Positions 57,882-64,000 of a DNA stretch of 64,000 bases are shown here, piece by piece. The DNA is taken from the NCBI GenBank assembly GCA_029990175.1, contig JARKIP010000065.1:30110501-30174500 (forward strand), given 5' to 3'. Each line of letters starts with the position of its first letter. Positions within the stretch are counted from its first letter, which is position 1. A program made the position numbers and the translations under genes. The stretch is from Petunia secreta (lineage: Eukaryota; Streptophyta; Magnoliopsida; Solanales; Solanaceae). The notes below the pieces were generated by a model that saw only the letters and a list, made by a program, of their open reading frames with translations, searched no databases and was not told the DNA's origin.

Positions 57882-58661
57882 GTGAGTGCAAGGGAAGTTG
57901 TTTATACTAACCTTTTCCTTCCCTGTTTTCTTGATATGTCTTTTGCAGGTACACGGAGCAATAAGGGAGGTATGGTTGGCTATGGAGAAAATTCAGTTGA
58001 TATGAGTTTTAACTACAGTCTCGAGGTGACTAAGGCTGAACTAAAGAGAATGGGAGATCAAGTTGGTAGTCTTGTTACTCATGATCATTCGGGTTCTTAC
58101 TTATGTGAAAATCGGCGAAACTTGAGATTGAGTAGGATCATTGAAGTAGATGGCTGTGGAGGATACTTGATCAAAATTGGTGATATTGATGCCAATTGCA
58201 TTAGCACCTCATTGGTTGAGAAGCTAGGGATACCATGCTATATGTTGAAACATCCTTATAAATATAATAGAGTGTGGGTTTCTAAGGACGCCAGAGTGCT
58301 CATATCTCATAAAAATTATAAGATTTATGTATGGTGTGATGTGTGTCCCATGGCTGTTGATGTTTGGTTAGGTGCACCATGGTTTCACAACAAAGAGTTG
58401 CAATATAGTGCTAATAGGGATGTGTACCTTCTGGGCATAAATCAAACGGTTTATGAATTTGTGCCTAGCAGGAAATGGGGCAAGCTAGCTACTAGTGTAT
58501 GCTCTTTGCCTACTAAAAAGGGAGGGATACAAGAACTTCATCCTATGAATGAAAAGGTGCAAATAAGAAGTCCTATAAGCACAAAAATCAGTGGGAAAAG
58601 TGCAGCAAGTAAAAAGTTGACAGCTGTCAACAAGGTGAAACCCGAAAAGTGCAGCAAGTAA
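57882..58661 (+). CDS. Retroelement protease-fold protein without the catalytic motif
   Basis: This is an open frame of 259 codons. Residues about 80-200 follow the order of a plant Ty3 aspartic protease: STSLVEKLGIPCYMLKHPY (usual TKLVEKLGL region), NYKIYVWCDVCPMAVDVWLG with the CDV-PM segment, then GAPWFHNKEL for the usual GRPW flap. The catalytic D-S/T-G is replaced by IGDIDANCIS, so cleavage activity is not expected. The N-terminal part (MSFAGTRSNKGG onward) has no known domain; a splice-acceptor-like TTTTGCAG sits just before GTACACGG. The tail is Lys-rich (SGKSAASKKLTAVNKVKPEK) and partly duplicated just after the stop. After that stop another frame continues the same kind of sequence (SDLPKKKRASIDGS and PPTPAKGILG), so the stop is probably secondary. 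An authentic function as a capsid-like or nucleic-acid-binding protein is possible but not shown. Confidence 0.68.
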   Translation: MSAREVVYTNLFLPCFLDMSFAGTRSNKGGMVGYGENSVDMSFNYSLEVTKAELKRMGDQVGSLVTHDHSGSYLCENRRNLRLSRIIEVDGCGGYLIKIGDIDANCISTSLVEKLGIPCYMLKHPYKYNRVWVSKDARVLISHKNYKIYVWCDVCPMAVDVWLGAPWFHNKELQYSANRDVYLLGINQTVYEFVPSRKWGKLATSVCSLPTKKGGIQELHPMNEKVQIRSPISTKISGKSAASKKLTAVNKVKPEKCSK

Positions 58662-59018
58662 AGAGTTGTCAACTGTAAACAAGGTGAACCCGACCGCATG
58701 ATTCAAATTCAAGTGATTTACCTAAGAAGAAGAGGGCGTCAATTGATGGTTCTCAAAATCCCAGCTTTGGGGTTGACGTGAAGAGTCCACCTACTCCGGC
58801 TAAGGGCATTCTTGGGACTCATCCCAACTCGCCCGAACATAAGAGACAAAAGATTGAGAGGAGTAAGGGAGTGATCGGTGACAATCTTCAAGTGGAAAAA
58901 TGAGAGGATGTTTGTCACCTCAATCTAGACTTGACCTTGAAAGAAAAATGAGAGAGAGGAGAGAAGAGAAAAGAAAAGTTGAGTGTGAGGACACCATTTG
59001 TTCTAACAATTCTTTATC

Positions 59019-59047
59019 TTCTTCTTCTTCTTCTTCTTCTTGTTCTT

Positions 59048-59076
<29 letters not shown>
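59019..59076 (+). repeat. (TTC)n microsatellite coding poly-Ser
   Basis: A TCT/TTC trinucleotide run broken by TGT once. In the coding frame it reads as Ser repeats. Unstable length here would change the tract without shifting the frame. Confidence 0.93.
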
Positions 59077-59078
<2 letters not shown>

Positions 59079-59387
59079 TTTTAGCTATTTTGCAGGGATT
59101 CTTAGAGGCAAGTCGATGGAGCCTCATTCATGTTCTAAGGTGGAAAGGTAAGGTGATGAAAATCCTCATTGTGAGCTACATGAAGAAGGAGCTTGTAGAG
59201 ACACTTTAAGTGCTTTGAGTGATCAAGGCAGCAACTTGAGTGTAAGTAATAGTTCTTCCTTCCATGAGCATATTGATTCTTTGTCTAGTGAGAACTGAAT
59301 GCTAGTTGATAATTATAGTGCATATAATGTGTTTGCAACTAGTGTAGAGTATCATCGTCAGCTTGTGTGTGAACGTGATTCACTAGT

Positions 59388-60255
59388 TGATGAAATATAT
59401 TTTGGGCTTAGATCCTAACCATCAAGAGCCAAGCTTGAAGAGCACGAGGGATGCGAGATCAGGAGCTTCAAGAGGGAAGATAATTCAATCCAAGTTGGCT
59501 CAAGATCATTTGCTCAGGGTCAAGCTAAAGAGATCCAAAATGCTCACCCACACTTGGTTTAGAAGAGCTTTGAAGATGGAGGCTTCAGGGATAACTTGAA
59601 GAGCTTTCACTTGAGCACTTGGAACGACTCAGCAACGGGCGGACCACCCACAGCACTAGGCGGACCGCCTAGTCCTTGAAGCACTCATTGGATCTCCCAA
59701 GGGGCGGACCGCCTCTTTAAATAGGCGGACCGCCCACTCTGTGAACCTCTGCATGGGGCGGACCGCCTACTCCACTGTGTGGGGCGCCTACTCCTGTATT
59801 GTCAAGATGGGAATTCTATTAGTTTTTGTATGTATTTTCCATATTAGCCCTATGTGGCCTTTAGTGTTTTAACCAAACTTGTGGTGTTTTTAAACCTTTC
59901 ATTTAGAAGTGTGGAACACATATAAATACCACACTTAGTCATTTCATTTCATTACCTAGATTGGACATTCAGAATAGAAGAATTGAGAGAGGCAAGGCCC
60001 TCTTGAAGAAGCTTGAAGCTTCAATTGAAGCTTCAATGTATCTCTTGGTTTGGAACCTTGTGGAGTTCATCCTAGTATTAATCCTAGAATTAGGTTCGAG
60101 TTTCATTCCCCCATTTGGATAATCAATTCATGTTTTAAATCGTTTATCCATTCTTTCTTCTATTTTTGTTCTTCCCATCTTTGAATTTCTTGTTATTGTA
60201 TTTTACTTGCTTCCGCGTCTAGTTTATTTGCTTTCGCTATTTTTGCATTGCATCA
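59388..60255 (+). mobile_element. Solo LTR, 868 bp, inside the retroelement coding region
   Basis: The TSD CTAGT is at 59383-59387 and 60256-60260. It begins TGATGAAATA and ends TTGCATTGCATCA. A TATAAATA box lies at about 59930. The 3' part resembles the host element's LTR (CCATTCTTTCTTCTATTT, ending GCATCA), so they are related families. About six GGCGGACCGCC units occur at 59635-59765. Confidence 0.88.
59635..59765 (+). repeat. GGCGGACCGCC palindrome cluster
   Basis: About six copies of GGCGGACCGCC or shortened forms, spaced 20-40 bp, about 170 bp upstream of the LTR TATA box. It has the same position and style as the GC-rich cluster in the other solo LTR at 29050-29172. Confidence 0.88.
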
Positions 60256-61153
60256 CTAGTTGAGAGGGTTTGTAAGCCGCAACATGATGTGAGCTCTTTG
60301 TTTAATGAACCTCTGTTTAGTGAAGAGTTTGTGGTTGACCCTGTTTATGAACCTTGTTATGACACACCAACCATATTTGATAAGGGGGAAGACGAGTTAA
60401 TTGATTATCCTATGCTTTCCTTTGATAGTTCGTTTGATAATAGTGGTCTTGTGTTTCGTGATAAGTATGGTAGTGACCTTGAGGAGTCTCTAAAGGATGA
60501 GATGGATGAGATTATATATGATGACCCATTAGCTGATGATGAGTCTGGTTTTGATACTTCACCTTTGTTAGGTGGTGAGCTTGAGAGGCTAGCTTTAACT
60601 AACCCCTTATTTGAGGGCATTTTTAATAGAGGTGGTGATTTGTATCAAACTAGGGTAGAGAGTGAGATTGAACCTCCATGGTGTAGAGTGTTTGGTTCCT
60701 TAGATAATACTTTGTTCGAAACTCCAAGTGAGGTGAGTGATTCTTCTAGTAGTCCTAATCATGAGTGTGTAGGGTGTGATGATGAAGAAGCCATTATTGA
60801 TGTTTTCCTTGAGAGTTTGTCTATTGAGGAGGATTGTCTTTGAGGTGAGTGTGGAGGTGAGGAAGTATCTCTTGGTGTGAGTAAGAATGCTTTCATGATG
60901 GGGAGTGGGGTAGTTGATGTTAGTTGTAGGTTGAACTATTTTACTTACTCCATTCCATATATTAACCACACCTTGGGTAGTAAGCATGCCAAAACCATTG
61001 TGTCAAATTGTAAGACTCATACATTGGGTGTTTGGTGTGGTAAGCTTGATTTTAGAGATAATAGGTCCTTTTTTTGTTTGAGTTTGTATGCTTCATGTCC
61101 TATTTGTCTCCTTGCTCGTTGTTGTTATAAGTGCATTTCATTGTTGAGCCAAG

Positions 61154-61637
61154 TGCTTAATTTTAGATTTTTTGAGCTCTCAACGAGCACCTCAACAAGC
61201 TCATTACTATTAGTTTGCATAAAAAGTCTTCAGTAGGTTAATGACACTTATTGGCCCTGCGTGGTCACTTTAAATTTAGTCAGCATGTGGCTTTTATGTT
61301 GACATTATAGGCGTGTATGGCTGATCCTATATAAGCCTACACTTAGCTTTTATATTCATTACTTCAGATTTTACAGAATATATGAAAAACTAGCATTAGT
61401 TTTTTTTAGAGAAGCTCCGCAGCTTCCTCCATATCTCTAAACTTGTAACTCTACGATTCATCACTAGTATGAAATCCATAGTTGGTTCAAGTTTTTTTCC
61501 TCCTATGGGATTACTCTTTCACTAATTTGTAAGTTAATTACATTCTTTCTTCTAATTTCTGTTCTTCTTAATCATCACTTTCTTGATTGTTTGATTGATT
61601 CTAGCTTTATTTATCTTTCAAAATTCTGCTTGCATCA
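61154..61637 (+). repeat. 3' LTR (5'-truncated) of the protease-like element
   Basis: It matches the left LTR from about 54580 to the end with scattered differences (TTTTTTGAGCTCTCAA, CCTATATAAGCCTACACTTAG, CTTGCATCA). The first 180 bp or so of the LTR and the polypurine tract are missing. Confidence 0.85.
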
Positions 61638-61642
61638 ATCCT

Positions 61643-64000
61643 CCTGCCCTCAGATGACTTAACAACCCAGAAATAAAGAAACATAACCAGAAAATACATA
61701 ACAAGGCTGTAGTATAGTAAGTACGCCCTGTCATCAGCTATTAACATAAAGAACGCGTGAATAAAATATCCAAAAGACCAAAGGCCATTAAAGAAGCAGA
61801 CAGAAACACCTACCTCAAGTCTTGGGCCGATAATGCTACTATGCAGCCTCCTTTCTTGCCCGACGCTTCTTAGAATAGTCCTTCTCTAAGCCAAACAAGT
61901 TCAACCACACATATAAGTGCCCATAGGAGGACTATTTAACGTTCAAACGAAGAAAGAGAAAAAATTACCAAAATACTCTTAAGTTGGACTTAGCCGAAAA
62001 TCCAAAAATTATACATTATTGGACTCTTTATAGCCCCATGAGTCCAATGATATCATTAGTCTTCATAATTGAATTCAATTTCATAAATTTTATAGTTCTT
62101 AGGGTTCTAACTCAATTTCTTCAATTTAATTTCAAGACATTCAAGCTTGAAAATTATGAATTAATGAAATTAGTTAACTTAGAATCAATACCTGATAATG
62201 TCTAGTGATTTGGTACTTCAACTTCCTTTGAAACTGATTAGAGTTGCTTAGGATCTAATAGAAAATGAAACAGGTTGGCTAGAGCCTTTTTTTTTAAATA
62301 AAAATGGCCTATGACAATGGTTCTAAATCCGTTGCGGTAGGTGAGAAAAGCATAGCGATAGCAGCAGAAAATGCACTAGCAATAGCTGGTGCAACGTTTT
62401 GGGTCCAAACAAACCCTACGAAGCTCAAAATGACCCCAAATTTTATATACAAGTCATACAACAGTTGTGTGACATGCTCGCGAAGACTGAACTCAAATCG
62501 GATCTCCAGAATTCAAGATAGAAGTCCCACAGGAAGAGGTCAAATTTCCTACTTTTAGGATTATAGCAAAATCTATTCGAACAACCTCAGAGTTCACTTC
62601 CGAAAGTTCTCACATGTCACAAATGACCATACAAACCTAACGCAACTTTCAAATTTCGAAAGCTCATTTACTCAAATCGAGCTCGGAAACCTCTTATAAA
62701 CTTTACCGACAATCGAAATGGAAACTTTTTTTGAAAACCTATCAAACAAGGTCCAAATCAGCTTAAATTTTACAGAGAGGTTCTAATGGACCTTACAGAG
62801 CTTTTAAGACTGTATGTTTGCCAATCTGAGTCTTATCTCTCAAAATGACTAGCCAATGTCGTTTTAAATGAACAGGGAGCAGATGTATGAAGCAGATCAG
62901 TCGGTGACAGAGGATAGTAGATCCGTTGACAACAGATGAGAGACAGAAAGGAACGACGGACCACAACTTTCGGCAATACGATGGGCGATATAAATGCTAT
63001 GATCGACGACGACGGGAATAGTGGCAACGCTGGAATAGAAAGGTATTCTAGTAGGCCGGCACCAACGCCTTTGATAAAGGGGGAGAAAGAGGAGAGAGAA
63101 TAGAGGGAAGGAAAAGTAGGGCTTTTCTAGGTTTGGTGGCATAATTATAAAATGTTGCTAGGTTTGATAAAATGGATAAAATATTGCTATGACTTAAAAA
63201 TAAGTTTCCTACAATGACACCTAGTATAATTAATCCTTTTTCTTTTAGTGTTAGTTTAAAATAAATAAATTATGAACTACTATTACTGGGAGAAGAGGTA
63301 AACATTAGTCTCTGACCATAGAAAAATTTTCAAGCCTTACTGTTATGGGAATACCATTAGAAATGGTACAATAGTGTTGCATCAAATGTATATATATGTA
63401 CATTACTTTGGGCTTTTACTTTAGAAAACCCTTATATGAAGTAATAATGAAGATCGTCGACGCCACACATTCAAGTTCAACTATAACAATGAAACTATTA
63501 GAGCACTTCTTGACGACTTGAATCCTATTAATGTAGATTGTGATTTGTTGAATGCGCTGAAATATTGAGAAAGCTAATGTGAGCCAAGACTTTGAGGTAA
63601 GTTGAGGCAACCTTGTAATTGGGACTTTGATGGATATTATAATGTTAAATATAACTTTGTGCAAACCATTGATGCTTGATTTAGTTTTAGAAATATATAA
63701 AACATGGTTTATTCTGATCTTTCCTATGTGAACATATGACTTATTCCAATGATAAGTATTGATAGAAATTAAATATTCAGACTTAGTATTGTGATCACAT
63801 TGTATTTTGGGAGTAGTAGCAACATCCCCCAAGCGTGAGTGACATGATTGTCATGCTTAGCTACCCCGCACTCTCAGTGCTAGTTTTTTGTTGGGTGTCG
63901 ATGGCCCCACTTTTCCATATGTGATGATAATCCCGCTTATGTAGAGCCATTGTGTGCAATGTGCAATCTTCAGGACAATAGTCTCACTTAACAATTCTCA
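61643..64000. other. Unclassified TE-like sequence to the window end
   Basis: It continues the sequence interrupted at 54396. No supported gene. The region 62300-62560 carries short open frames without family features. 63420-63620 contains a short coding-looking stretch (ETIRALLDDLNPINVDCDLL on the plus strand) soon broken by stops, possibly a remnant of a retroelement or gene. The last 150 bp hold no recognisable feature. Confidence 0.35.

Larger units (their letters stand above)
58700..61153 (+). pseudogene. Ser-rich and acidic continuation of the retroelement coding region, split by a solo LTR
   Basis: One reading frame can be followed from about 58900 to the right LTR: a basic stretch (ERKMRERREEKRKVE), a poly-Ser tract coded by TTC/TCT repeats (59019-59076), a segment with in-frame stops at about 59149 and 59297, then SVEYHRQLVCERDS up to 59387. 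The solo LTR follows. From 60261 the same frame resumes once a single copy of CTAGT is counted: an acidic region (EESLKDEMDEIIYDDPLADD, EPPWCRVFGS), a TGA at 60841-60843, and further open sequence to about 61150 (MMGSGVVDVSCRLNYFTYS, CKTHTLGVWCGKLDF). No known domain was recognised. It merges into the right LTR with no 3' UTR or polypurine tract, so the 3' end was probably deleted. Confidence 0.62.
54397..61637 (+). mobile_element. Non-autonomous LTR retrotransposon with protease-like coding region
   Basis: A 5-bp TSD (ATCCT) is at 54392-54396 and 61638-61642. The left LTR is 54397-55052 (TGATGTTG to TTGCATCA); the right LTR matches only its 3' three quarters. A primer site for initiator Met tRNA (TGGTATCAGAGC) begins at 55055. 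The inside holds two LINE fragments, a non-coding leader, a long broken coding region and a nested solo LTR. No reverse transcriptase or integrase motif is visible, so it depends on another element. Confidence 0.87.

Noticed and set aside
59387..59599. Frame starting MMKYILGLDPNHQ
   Set aside because: It starts at the first bases of the solo LTR (TGATGAAATA) and is contained in it, so it is a chance frame.

Overview
This window is a repeat-dense, AT-rich stretch of a plant nuclear genome. I found no convincing intact host gene. It is probably from a Solanaceae species: two sequences look like tails of the tobacco-type TS SINE (TTG-repeat tail, read on the minus strand), next to typical eudicot hAT, Helitron, L1-type LINE, MULE and Ty3 elements. 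The family assignment is an inference. Nearly every segment I could classify is a transposable element (TE), and many boundaries can be set to the base from target-site duplications (TSDs).

Layout. 1-2259: 5' part of a hAT element on the minus strand, with an open transposase frame running off the window edge. 3629-22693: a three-element nest. Non-coding Helitron B (3629-3633 plus 17066-22693) appears to be split, 5 bp from its 5' end, by a 13.4-kb Helitron A (3634-17065). Helitron A carries a multi-exon RPA-like gene and a decayed Rep/PIF1 helicase gene. The 3' part of B holds a 4.3-kb hAT element (17688-21960, 8-bp TSD) with a defective transposase and a second, intact short BED-finger ORF under a duplicated promoter. 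22694-25987: AT-rich sequence, possibly a decayed LTR. 26002-31868: minus-strand L1-type LINE split by a 750-bp solo LTR. 32055-33177: MULE-type element with a 9-bp TSD. 33380-35160: minisatellite of about 113 bp.

35482-52459: Helitron C, a relative of B, opened by about 16 kb of insertions. These are a 646-bp TIR element holding a 48-bp tandem array, a duplicated segment ending in SINE tails, a 9.96-kb Athila-like Ty3 retrotransposon on the minus strand (38047-48009), and unclassified sequence with possible exon fragments.

54397-61637: an unusual LTR retrotransposon with an initiator-Met primer site. It has no recognisable reverse transcriptase or integrase. Its long, partly broken coding region starts with a protease-fold domain lacking the catalytic D-S/T-G motif and continues into a Ser-rich and acidic region. 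Two LINE fragments and a solo LTR (59388-60255) are nested in it, and the solo LTR splits the coding frame exactly at its TSD. The window ends in unclassified TE-like sequence.

The coding sequences serve transposition: cut-and-paste (hAT), rolling-circle (Helitron Rep, helicase, RPA) and reverse transcription (LINE, Ty3). Most are broken. The best candidates for something undescribed are the protease-only retroelement coding region and the hAT element with a second stand-alone BED protein.
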